From Paenibacillus oralis (lineage in GTDB: Bacteria; Bacillota; Bacilli; Paenibacillales; Paenibacillaceae): 64,000 nt of DNA. The stretch lies in contig NZ_RRCN01000001.1 of assembly GCF_003863965.1 (NCBI RefSeq), positions 1,622,702-1,686,701 of the forward strand, written 5' to 3'. Shown here in pieces: positions 45,248-53,210 of the stretch. A model generated the notes under the pieces. It searched no databases. It saw only the letters and a list, made by a program, of their open reading frames with translations, and had not been told where the DNA came from. How positions within the stretch are numbered: the first letter of the stretch is position 1; each line of letters starts with the position of its first letter. The position numbers and the translations under genes were made by a program.

Positions 45248-45385
45248 TTAAGCTCCCAAGCCGTGGCCATTTATTGTGATGCCTGGATTGAGCTGTTTTC
45301 CGATAGGGAGGATTGAAATAACCGGTGCCGTTACGACTGCCGCCAGACTACATGCAGCTATTAATAAAGTCAATTTTCTTTTCAT
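45248..45385 (-). CDS. RRNPP-type signalling propeptide
   Basis: A 45-residue secreted peptide precursor: basic start (MKRK), a hydrophobic core (LTLLIAACSLAAVVTAPV), a possible signal-peptidase site near residues 18-22, and a short polar tail ending NGHGLGA. Its ATG at 45385 lies inside the receptor gene, so the two overlap by 38 bp in different frames, with GAGGTG upstream as RBS. Size, layout and overlap are those of Phr/AimP/AloP-type peptides, which are exported, trimmed to 5-10 residues, re-imported by Opp and bound by the receptor. The Gly-His-Gly-rich C-terminus is the likely mature signal (inference). No homolog search was done. Confidence 0.75.
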   Translation of the reverse strand: MKRKLTLLIAACSLAAVVTAPVISILPIGKQLNPGITINGHGLGA

Positions 45386-46730
45386 TCAGTTCTTGCACCT
45401 CGCCAATTAAAATTTTGTACCGCCGGTTAGCCTCTTCAGTTGCTAAATCCCTGTTTTGTTCAAATAGTCCTATACTTTTAAGCATACTGATGACGCTGTA
45501 AATTTCAATAGCGAATGCTAAACTGTCAAGAACATACGTTAGTCCTCGGTCAAACTCATTTTTGTTTAAATAATACTTACCTAAACCAGCTAATAAGTTT
45601 GCATACCGATCATCGGTATATTGCACGCTAATTTTCCCGAATCGGTAATGCTGTTCTTGATATGTTAGATAGGGTTGAAACCTTTCAAGTACAAAATCAA
45701 TATTTATATCAAACTTGTTTGCCGCAATTACGATCTCGCAAAGTGCCGGAAAGATTTCATTTTCCCTCGTGGAAATATACTCTACATAATCCTGCATAAC
45801 CTCTACTTTGCCAGTCATCAATTGATATAAGTAACGATTGCCTTCGGCCCATTCTTGAAATTGAAGGATCACAACAATTTCATCTTCATCGGGGTGCTTC
45901 ACCCAACTACAATCCGTGTAGAAAGAAACGTAATTCAATGCATTCTCATAGTCAGCCAAATAAAAATGAGCTTCACCCAACACTAAATAGGCATACAAAA
46001 TGTAAAAAATGGTCTGCTTTTTGGTTTCTGCTGATTTTTTGCTCCCGCTTAACTCATAATGAATGGTTGCTTTTATTTTTAGTTTTTCTGCTAATTCTAT
46101 TAACTTATCCCAACGACGCAGAGAAGCAAACACATTAATTAAATCATTAAGCGCATCCAACTGATAAGATTCATCAAGCCGATCCACAAAATGTTCAAAT
46201 TGCAAAGCCAGCAACAAATTTCGATTCTGATCCTTGGACAACCCTAACGTAAACAACCGGTATTGGCATAGCGCCAGCCGCTCAGAATGCTGCTTCTGCT
46301 CACTCTCCGCAATTGATTCATAAAGTATGGCAGCCGCTTTCCATTTGTTCTCGTGAAAAAACTGCTCGGCCAAGTTAAACAACAACGGTATGTAAGCAAG
46401 GTTATCCATCATTAACCGAACCGATTGCTCAATACAGTCGAGCTTATTCAGCTCGGCGCACCGCTGCAGAAATGGTCCCAACCTACGCCAGTCCGGCGCG
46501 GCCTGGAAAAAGCATTCATCAATATACAATTCATAAAAATGTCCTTCGGGCAGTCCCATCCCCGCCGTAATCCGGTCAAGCTGCTGCATGGCAATAGGCC
46601 GATGCCCATTGATAATGCCGCTTAACGTTCCGGAATTGATCTGCGTAAGTTCGGAGAATTGATTGAGCGTGATACTCTTGTTTTTTAAATAAGCCTCCAA
46701 CTGGGAGCGAATCGTCGTTGCCGCTTTCAA
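45348..46730 (-). CDS. RRNPP-type peptide receptor (HTH + TPR), copy 1
   Basis: A 460-residue cytosolic regulator starting with TTG after AAGGAGGTG. The N-terminal XRE-type HTH (about 5-60: LNQFSELTQINSGTLSGIIN) is followed by a long TPR-like helical superhelix (about 90-440) that in this superfamily holds the signal peptide. The architecture resembles PlcR/AimR and especially the AloR receptors described in Paenibacillus polymyxa. It overlaps the propeptide gene downstream. DNA target unknown. About 60-65% of positions look identical to the second receptor at 46899. Confidence 0.85.
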   Translation of the reverse strand: MKAATTIRSQLEAYLKNKSITLNQFSELTQINSGTLSGIINGHRPIAMQQLDRITAGMGLPEGHFYELYIDECFFQAAPDWRRLGPFLQRCAELNKLDCIEQSVRLMMDNLAYIPLLFNLAEQFFHENKWKAAAILYESIAESEQKQHSERLALCQYRLFTLGLSKDQNRNLLLALQFEHFVDRLDESYQLDALNDLINVFASLRRWDKLIELAEKLKIKATIHYELSGSKKSAETKKQTIFYILYAYLVLGEAHFYLADYENALNYVSFYTDCSWVKHPDEDEIVVILQFQEWAEGNRYLYQLMTGKVEVMQDYVEYISTRENEIFPALCEIVIAANKFDINIDFVLERFQPYLTYQEQHYRFGKISVQYTDDRYANLLAGLGKYYLNKNEFDRGLTYVLDSLAFAIEIYSVISMLKSIGLFEQNRDLATEEANRRYKILIGEVQELNEKKIDFINSCM

Positions 46731-46859
46731 GTGAACACCTCCTTTTGCACAATAATGGAATAAACAACCATATATGACTAATAGTATAGGCTAATATAAC
46801 ATCGGTCAATAAGGAACAGGAGGAAAATGTTACAAAATTAACTTTTTTCTAAAAAAAGA

Positions 46860-46895
46860 AAACCTCGACGGTGCGGAACCGATCAAGGTAATCTT
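46860..46895 (-). terminator. Terminator of receptor copy 2
   Basis: The minus strand runs ACCTTGATCGGTTCC ... GTCGAGGT then TTTTCTTTTTTT, immediately after the stop at 46899. This leaves no room for a peptide gene. Nearly the same sequence occurs at 48550-48605. Confidence 0.65.
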
Positions 46896-46898
46896 ATT

Positions 46899-48257
46899 TT
46901 ATACACTAATATCCGCAAAACTCATTTTCTCATATAACTGTTTGTACTCCCGGTTTACTTCATCAGAGGCATAGCTTCGATATTGTCCAAACAATTCCAC
47001 ACTTTTCAGCATTCCGTGCCCACTACGGGTGTCAATAGCGTACGCCAAACTATCTAAAACAAACCTAAATTCCCGCCCTAAGTCACTTTTCCTTAAATAA
47101 TACTCCCCCAAACCCGTTATTAAATTTAGGTACTGGTCGTTAGTACACTGTTCGCTAATCTTTCCGATGCGGTTACGTTGCTCTCGGTAGTTCAAATAAG
47201 ACTTGTACTTCTCAAGTATAAAATCGATATTAAAACCATACCGGTTAGCCGCAATAACAATTTCGCATAGAGCGGTAAAAACTTCGTTTTCCCGGGTAGA
47301 AATATACCTCTCGTACTCCGGCAAAACCTCCACTTTCCCGGACATTAATTGATACAGATAACGATTGCCCTCAGCACACTCCTGAAACTGGTGAATCACG
47401 ACCATCTCATCTTCATTTGGATTTTTCACCCAATCGCAGTCCGTATACAGGGAAACATACTGCAACGCATTTTCATAGTCTTCTAAATTGAAAAGTGCGT
47501 CACCTAATTCTAAATAGGCATATAAAACATAAAAAATATTCTGCTTCTTAGTTTCCGACGACTTTCTACCGCCGTTCAGTTTATAGTAAATAGTTGCCCT
47601 TACTTTTAATTTTTCCGCCAATTCTTTGACCTTATTCCATCTGCGCAGTGAAAGAAACACATTGAGTAAATCATTTAACCCATCCAATTGATAAGGTTCA
47701 TCCAGCCGGTCCACATAAGGTTCAAAACGGGCGGCCAGCAATAAGTTCTTGTTTTGGTCCTTGGACAAACCCAGTGTAAATAAACGATACCGGCAGAGCG
47801 CCAGCCGCTCGGAGTGCTGCATCCGTTCACCCTCCGAGACCGCTTCGTATAGTAGTACGGCCGCCTCCCGCTTGCCTTCATGAAAAAACTGTTCGGCCAA
47901 GTCAAAAAGCAATGGTATATAGGAGAGGTTGTCCATCAATAACCGAACCATTCGCTCAATACATTCCAGCTTGTTCAGCTCGGCGCATCTCTTCAAAAAA
48001 GGGCCCAACCTACGCCAATCCGGCGCAGCATGAAAAAAGCACTCCTCAATATACGCCTCATAGAAAAAACCTTCGGGCAATCCCATCCCCGCCGTGATCC
48101 GGTCCAGCTGCTGCATGGCGATGGGGCGATGGCCGTTGATAATCCCGCTTAACGTCCCTGAGTTAATTCCCGTCTTCTCGGAGAACTGATTCAGCGTCAT
48201 CCGGTTGCTTTTCAAATATTCCTCCAATTGCGTGCGAATCGTAGCCACGGATTTCAA
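46899..48257 (-). CDS. RRNPP-type peptide receptor (HTH + TPR), copy 2
   Basis: A 452-residue paralog of copy 1, TTG start after GAAGGAGGGAC. The HTH is nearly identical (LNQFSEKTGINSGTLSGIIN, GHRPIAMQQLDRITAGMGLPEG), so both may bind related DNA sites, while the C-terminal peptide-binding half is more diverged. It has its own terminator and no peptide gene follows it. It could sense the peptide of copy 1 or a distant one. The pair arose by tandem duplication. Confidence 0.85.
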   Translation of the reverse strand: MKSVATIRTQLEEYLKSNRMTLNQFSEKTGINSGTLSGIINGHRPIAMQQLDRITAGMGLPEGFFYEAYIEECFFHAAPDWRRLGPFLKRCAELNKLECIERMVRLLMDNLSYIPLLFDLAEQFFHEGKREAAVLLYEAVSEGERMQHSERLALCRYRLFTLGLSKDQNKNLLLAARFEPYVDRLDEPYQLDGLNDLLNVFLSLRRWNKVKELAEKLKVRATIYYKLNGGRKSSETKKQNIFYVLYAYLELGDALFNLEDYENALQYVSLYTDCDWVKNPNEDEMVVIHQFQECAEGNRYLYQLMSGKVEVLPEYERYISTRENEVFTALCEIVIAANRYGFNIDFILEKYKSYLNYREQRNRIGKISEQCTNDQYLNLITGLGEYYLRKSDLGREFRFVLDSLAYAIDTRSGHGMLKSVELFGQYRSYASDEVNREYKQLYEKMSFADISV

Positions 48258-48549
48258 GCAAGTCCCTCCTTCACCAAATAAACCGGAACAATAAAATACA
48301 CTAATTTTATAATACGGCTAGCTGCATTATGGAGCAATAAGGAAGAAATGTGCATGATTGGGCTATGATAAAATAAGCTGATAAGGATGAAATGGTAAAA
48401 GTTATACCAATAGAATCAGGGAAATAGAACAATGCTCCCCAAACAGTAGACAGGTTAAATGTTTCTGTAATGGGGTATGTTCATGTTTAACGCCCTTGTC
48501 TGGATCGCGCTCTGGCAGTTGGAGCGACTGCCTCGTATCGATTGATCAA

Positions 48550-48605
48550 TAATAAAAAAGAAAACCTCGATAGGTACGAGACCGATCAAGGTAATCTTTA
48601 TACGC
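48550..48605 (-). other. Orphan copy of a receptor-gene 3' end and terminator
   Basis: The stretch GAAAACCTCGA ... CCGATCAAGGTAATCTT (plus strand) matches the terminator region of receptor copy 2 at 46860-46895. Just upstream on the minus strand the frame ends VIFIEISV-stop, similar to the copy 2 ending MSFADISV-stop. This suggests the residue of a third receptor gene deleted from the array. The remaining 48258-48549 holds the copy 2 promoter region and no other gene I can support. Confidence 0.5.
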
Positions 48606-48683
48606 TGATTTCAATAAAAATAACATTGCTTCTCCATGATGATCGATGATATAGTTTACATATACAAAATAAAATGAAAAGTG

Positions 48684-48736
48684 AAGCACACTTGCTGGGC
48701 GCCTAAGGGGCGCTGTGGCGGTGTGCTTTTTTTGTT
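48684..48736 (+). terminator. Strong stem-loop upstream of the rpn gene
   Basis: AAGCACAC ... GTGTGCTTTTTTTG with an inner GGGCGCC/GGGGCGC stem: a long hairpin with T-run on the plus strand, 45 bp before the Rpn start. Either the terminator of a short upstream transcript or an attenuator of the Rpn gene. Confidence 0.7.
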
Positions 48737-48780
48737 GCAAAATTGTTGGATTATGGTAGAGGAAGGGGAAGGGATTAATC

Positions 48781-49746
48781 ATGAGTGCTTATGAACTAGC
48801 GGTAAAAGAAGAGAAAGCAAGATGGCCGAAAGGCAGGGCGTTCACCCCACATGACGAAGCGTTCAAGAAGCTGCTGCAAACCTTTTTTGCGGAGTTCATC
48901 GAACTGTTCTTTCCTGAGCTGGACAAGCTGCTCGATCATCGTCATACCCGTTTTTTGATGCAGGAGCTGCTTGTGGATATCGTTGGAGAGGAAAAGCGGA
49001 CGCTGGATCTGCTGCTGGAGACGAGATACTTGGAGCTGGATGCGTACATATTGATCCACATCGAGCCGCAGTCCTACCTGGAGAACGACTTCCATGAGCG
49101 GATGTTCATCTATTTCAGCCGTTTGTTTGAGCGGCATCGGAAGGAGTATAAACTGATTATTCCCATCGCCGTTTTTACAGCGGACGAGGCTAAGGAGGAG
49201 AAAAATACGCTGGTAATGAGCACGCCGCAGCAGGCGATTTTGCAGTTTGAGTTTATGAAGGTGGAACTGCGGAAGCAACCTTGGCGGCAATTTATCGATT
49301 CCAGCAATCCGATTGCTGCTGCGCTGCTGGTGAAAATGGGATATACTAAGGGAGAAGAGAGAGAAATACGCCTGGCGTATTTGCGGATGATTTTACGGCT
49401 ACAAGGAAAGCTGGATGATGCGCGAATGTCCCTGATCATGTCAGTGGCGGATCAGTATTTCAATGCCGATCCCGAGCAAGACAAGCGGTTGCTGGAAGAG
49501 TTGAAAGAACAATACCCGGAGGAAGGTGAGTCTATTATGAAACTGATGCCCGCGTGGAGTCGTTTGGGGTACGAGGAAGGTTTGAAGGAAGGTAGGGAGG
49601 AAGGTTTGGAGCAAGGGATAGAAAAGGCGGCGCTCAATATGCTTCGCGAGGGAATGGAAACATCGCTGGTTGCCAAAGTTACGGGGTTGTCCGAAGAGCA
49701 GGTAGCGAAGCTGAAGAAAACAAGCAAGCTATTTAAGACAAATTAA
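48781..49746 (+). CDS. Rpn-family recombination-promoting nuclease / PD-(D/E)XK protein
   Basis: A 321-residue protein with FTPHDEAFKKLLQTFFAEFIELFFPELDKLL near the N-terminus and the nuclease core in RTLDLLLETRYLELDAYILIHIEPQSYLEND (D-x-n-E-x-Q form of PD-(D/E)XK), plus a C-terminal charged helix (GLKEGREEGLEQGIEKAALNML). Often annotated as transposase, these proteins are DNA endonucleases that raise recombination in E. coli (RpnA). The start ATG has GGAAGGGGAAGGG upstream. Single gene, followed by a family A repeat. Confidence 0.88.
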   Translation: MSAYELAVKEEKARWPKGRAFTPHDEAFKKLLQTFFAEFIELFFPELDKLLDHRHTRFLMQELLVDIVGEEKRTLDLLLETRYLELDAYILIHIEPQSYLENDFHERMFIYFSRLFERHRKEYKLIIPIAVFTADEAKEEKNTLVMSTPQQAILQFEFMKVELRKQPWRQFIDSSNPIAAALLVKMGYTKGEEREIRLAYLRMILRLQGKLDDARMSLIMSVADQYFNADPEQDKRLLEELKEQYPEEGESIMKLMPAWSRLGYEEGLKEGREEGLEQGIEKAALNMLREGMETSLVAKVTGLSEEQVAKLKKTSKLFKTN

Positions 49747-49901
49747 ATAAAAGATAATACTCACACAATCTTACATGGAAACTTCGAGCCATATTTTGTG
49801 AGTCTTCGTGGTATCGAAGAAAATTTATTGGTTCTCCAGCAGTATGAATTAAATAGTATTTCAGTTCACACGCTGGTGGCGCTTAAAAAAATTCAATCCA
49901 C

Positions 49902-50165
49902 CGCCTGACGGCGTCCTTAATGGCTCTGACTTCTACTTTGGAGCGGTTGGAGGCTCTTCCTAAACTTTGGACGCTGCTCTAACGGACACCAGCGACCTTA
50001 TCCACCCATTTCCCGGGTATTTCCCAGTCTAACGGACACAGGCGACCCTATCTCGCTCTAAACCCGTTCATCCAGGACGATTTGAGGTAAATAAGGTCGT
50101 CTGTGTCCGTTACATTTTGCAAACCTCCGTTTTTCCCAAAATAACGGCTCTGCTGTCCCTTAGCC
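49902..50165. repeat. Quadripartite inverted repeat, family A, copy 3, with 5' extension
   Basis: Motif copies start at 49980, 50030 (forward), 50090 and 50140 (reverse); spacing 50-60-50. It shares its 75-bp 5' extension (GCCTGACGGCGTCCTTAATG) with copy 2. It lies between the Rpn gene and the ABC operon's 3' end, near the operon's probable terminator at about 50255-50287. Copies 2 and 3 are over 90% identical by eye. Confidence 0.9.
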
Positions 50166-50300
50166 CCCCGATTCCTCTTCTCCTCCCCTCTCTACCTGCG
50201 CATCACCCTCTACCATGACCGATATTTTATAAATTCTATAATGTCAAAAAAAGAAACCGTCTCCCCTCCGGGATCCGGTCTCCAGTGAAAACTACCTGCT

Positions 50301-51038
50301 TTATCCATTTTGAAAATTTTTAAGAAACTGCTTCGTCCGATCCTTTTGCGGATGGTTGAAAAATTGATCGGGCGGGCCTTGCTCGACGATGTGGCCGCCC
50401 TCGACAAACACGATATGGTCCGATACCTCGCGGGCAAATGCCATTTCGTGCGTCACGATGATCATGGTCGTGTCCATCTCCGCGATCGATTTGATAACTT
50501 GCAGCACTTCGGCTACCAGCTCCGGATCGAGCGATGAGGTCGGTTCATCGAATAAAATGGCATGCGGACGCATGGCGAGCGCACGAGCAATGCTGACGCG
50601 CTGCTGCTGGCCCCCCGACAGCGTCGCGGGGTAGTTGTCCTTTTTCTCGGCCAGCCCGACCTGCTTCAGCAACTCCATGCCAAGCTCGTCCGCTTCCTTT
50701 TTCGGCATTTTTTTCACGACGATCAAAGATTCGGTCACGTTTTGCAATGCCGTTTTATTTTTGTACAAATTATAGTTTTGGAAGACCATGGCGGTTTGCG
50801 AGCGCAATTGCTGAATTTCCTTACGCGTGCAGTTTTTCGCGTCCAGTTTGGCATTTCCGATTTCAATGATCCCGGTGTCGGGCTTCTCCAGAAAGTTCAA
50901 ACAGCGGATCAGCGTCGATTTTCCCGACCCGGAAGGGCCGATAATCGAGAGCACCTCCCCGTCCTTAATCTCGAGATCGATGCCTTTGAGGACCTCCAGG
51001 CCTTTAAAGCTTTTGGTTAAATTCGCGACTCTAATCAT
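50301..51038 (-). CDS. Amino-acid ABC transporter ATP-binding protein
   Basis: A 245-residue polar-amino-acid-type ATPase, full length. Walker A GPSGSGKST, signature LSGGQQQRVSIARAL, Walker B HAILFDEPTSSLDPE, H-loop IIVTHEMAFAREV. Most like TcyN/YxeO-type importers of cystine-like compounds. Last gene of the seven-gene operon; it follows the permease by 14 bp. Confidence 0.93.
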   Translation of the reverse strand: MIRVANLTKSFKGLEVLKGIDLEIKDGEVLSIIGPSGSGKSTLIRCLNFLEKPDTGIIEIGNAKLDAKNCTRKEIQQLRSQTAMVFQNYNLYKNKTALQNVTESLIVVKKMPKKEADELGMELLKQVGLAEKKDNYPATLSGGQQQRVSIARALAMRPHAILFDEPTSSLDPELVAEVLQVIKSIAEMDTTMIIVTHEMAFAREVSDHIVFVEGGHIVEQGPPDQFFNHPQKDRTKQFLKNFQNG

Positions 51039-51052
51039 ATCCCATTCAACCT

Positions 51053-51745
51053 TTACGTCCGGTATGGACGCTCCAAGTATTTTTCCAGCAGTTGTTGCAA
51101 ATAAGTGTACACGATAATCATCGCCCAGTAGATCAAGGCCACGGCCAAGTAAGCCTCAAAGAACCGGAACGACTCGGCGGCTTGCATTTTCGCTTCCGCA
51201 AAGATTTCCACGACCCCCAAAGTGAAGGCGAGCGAGGTTTCTTTGAGCAGCGAAATAAACACATTGCCCGTACCCGGAAGGGCATTGCGCGCCGCCTGGG
51301 GCAAGATGATGCGCCGATACGCCTGTACCTTCGTCATTCCTCCGGTTAAACAAGCCTCCATCTGCCCTTTGTCCACCGACAGAAGCGCAGCACGAAAGAT
51401 TTCCGCAAGGAAAGCGGCCTGCTTGATCCCAAGCCCGATAATCGCCGCGGTGACCGCATCCATTTTCGTAAAAAAAGGAAACAACTGCGGCAAACCGTAG
51501 TAGATCAGGAACAACTGCACCAGCATCGGGATGGAGCGGAAAAATGAAATATATACGCTGGCCAGCCCCCGCAGCCCCCGGTTGGAGCTGTTCCGCAGGA
51601 ACGCCAGCACAAGCCCGACCACCACGGCGATGACCATCGCTACGACAGCCATAAGCATGGCAATCGGAATGTACTTCATCGCACCCGCCATCGCCACTAA
51701 AATATAAGAAGGATCAAAATTCATATCGAATCGCCTGCTCTCCAT
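51053..51745 (-). CDS. Amino-acid ABC transporter permease
   Basis: About 230 residues and 5 TM helices, HisM/GlnP type. The EAA loop is visible (EACLTGGMTKVQAYRRIILPQAARNALPGTGN). ATG at 51745 or MNFDPSY at 51724 are both possible starts; RBS evidence does not decide. Operates as a homodimer with the ATPase and the binding protein encoded on either side. Confidence 0.92.
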   Translation of the reverse strand: MESRRFDMNFDPSYILVAMAGAMKYIPIAMLMAVVAMVIAVVVGLVLAFLRNSSNRGLRGLASVYISFFRSIPMLVQLFLIYYGLPQLFPFFTKMDAVTAAIIGLGIKQAAFLAEIFRAALLSVDKGQMEACLTGGMTKVQAYRRIILPQAARNALPGTGNVFISLLKETSLAFTLGVVEIFAEAKMQAAESFRFFEAYLAVALIYWAMIIVYTYLQQLLEKYLERPYRT

Positions 51746-51757
51746 TCACCTGAGCCA

Positions 51758-52552
51758 TTACTCCGGTTTTACCGTAATATCTTCTCCGAAGTATTTATCA
51801 GAAATTTGCTTGAGCGTCCCGTCGTCTCTCAACTTTTGAATCTCGGCGTTGATTTGCTCGATCAAAGCGGCATTTTCTTCATTCTTGACAAACGGGAACG
51901 CGACATCCTCGTAATGGAACGGCTCACCGACAAATTTCAACGGCAAGTCCTGCTTCTTGATTTCGGCCAGCAGGGACGCCTTGGAGTTCACGTAGCCGTC
52001 CACGCGCTTGTTCAGCGCATCGTTTTGCGCGCCGTCGCGGGTTTCGTATGTCCGGACCTTGATTTCGCCTTTCGTATCGAACTTCTCCAGGTTTTTCACG
52101 TTTTGCGAACCAAATACACCGGCTACAGTTTTGCCTTTCAGGTCGTCCAACGTGTTAATATTCGTGTTGTCTTTATGCGTAACAATCGTCACCCCGGCGT
52201 AGGAATACGGAGTCGTGAAATCGTATTTGGCCTTCCGCTCATCCGTCACCGCAACCGCGTTGGCGATCGTGTCGATTTTGCCCGTCTCCAATTGTCCCGT
52301 TAAACCGCTGAAATCCGAATTGGTCCACTCGACGGTGTAACCAAGATTGGCGGCCACTTTTTCGATAACTTCTACATCGAAGCCAACCAGTTTGTCCCCA
52401 TCTTTATAGCTGTTAGGATAAGATTGTCCTGTCGCCCCTACGCGAAGCACCTTTTTCCCGTCTGCCCCTCCGGAATTCGCACCAGAGCAAGCGGTAGCGA
52501 GCAGGCCGATCAAAAGTATAGAGATTAAAGTAAAGAAATATCTTTTTTTCAT
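51758..52552 (-). CDS. Amino-acid ABC transporter substrate-binding lipoprotein
   Basis: 264 residues from MKKRYFFTLI (52552, GAGGGGGAAA RBS). The lipoprotein signal is LLATACSG, Cys about 22. It has a two-lobed SBP_bac_3 fold (LRVGATGQSYPNSYKDGDKLVGFDVEVIEKVA; KIDTIANAVAVTDERKAKYDF). YxeM-like. It probably captures the sulfur-containing substrate of the operon (inference). Confidence 0.92.
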   Translation of the reverse strand: MKKRYFFTLISILLIGLLATACSGANSGGADGKKVLRVGATGQSYPNSYKDGDKLVGFDVEVIEKVAANLGYTVEWTNSDFSGLTGQLETGKIDTIANAVAVTDERKAKYDFTTPYSYAGVTIVTHKDNTNINTLDDLKGKTVAGVFGSQNVKNLEKFDTKGEIKVRTYETRDGAQNDALNKRVDGYVNSKASLLAEIKKQDLPLKFVGEPFHYEDVAFPFVKNEENAALIEQINAEIQKLRDDGTLKQISDKYFGEDITVKPE

Positions 52553-52652
52553 TTTTGTTTTTTCCCCCTCATTCATGATGTTATTCTCTTACTTCGACAA
52601 ATTCGACAATTTAATGAGTTTCATTATATATATTCCTATCAGACTAGTCAAC

Positions 52653-53174
52653 TTAATGTCGTTTTTCGCCGTCTTGCTTTAGCATACCCGGAATGAGGAT
52701 TTTTTTCATGTAAATCGTAATATGGCCTTTACCCAGATCCTTGGAGCCTTCAATTTCGTACCCGCGCCGCTTGTACATTTCGATCAGCCATGGATGCTTG
52801 TCCGCCGTGCCCAGCGAAACGGCCGGAGATTTCAAGGTATCGCGGACGATCGTTTCCTCGCACCAGGAGATCATCTCCCGGCCGATCCCTTTCCGCCCTG
52901 CATCCGGTTCGCTGGCAAACCACCACAGATGAGGCACGCCGAACGGTCCCGGGGACGGGCCCCATGGCATTCTGGCCGAGATCGTGGACACGATTTTTCC
53001 GTCCTCTTCCATCACGAAACAGAGGTTTTCCCGGATATTTTTTTCCACCAGGGCGAGGTCCGCCGTGGCGGCGGCAAAGTTGATGCCGAGCTGGCGGATC
53101 GGTTCATAAGCGCGCAGCGATAAATCGAGCAAAGCAGGCGCGTCGTTCAAGGTTGCCATACGAAAATTAGCCAT
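52653..53174 (-). CDS. GNAT-family N-acetyltransferase
   Basis: A 173-residue acetyltransferase, ATG at 53174 with GAGGGAGAAC RBS. The acetyl-CoA loop is in DAGRKGIGREMISWCEE; the C-terminal strand is MYKRRGYEIEG. By position it corresponds to YxeL of B. subtilis, which N-acetylates S-(2-succino)cysteine. It lies 36 bp after the lyase gene in the same operon. Confidence 0.88.
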   Translation of the reverse strand: MANFRMATLNDAPALLDLSLRAYEPIRQLGINFAAATADLALVEKNIRENLCFVMEEDGKIVSTISARMPWGPSPGPFGVPHLWWFASEPDAGRKGIGREMISWCEETIVRDTLKSPAVSLGTADKHPWLIEMYKRRGYEIEGSKDLGKGHITIYMKKILIPGMLKQDGEKRH

Positions 53175-53210
53175 GTTGTTCTCCCTCCATTGATGCCGCG
53201 GTTCCCCCGC

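Noticed and set aside
48483-48545. 20-codon plus-strand ORF (starts MFNALVWIALW) upstream of receptor 2 as a second signal peptide.
   Set aside because: Too short, no signal-peptide pattern with polar tail, on the strand opposite the receptor and no clear RBS.
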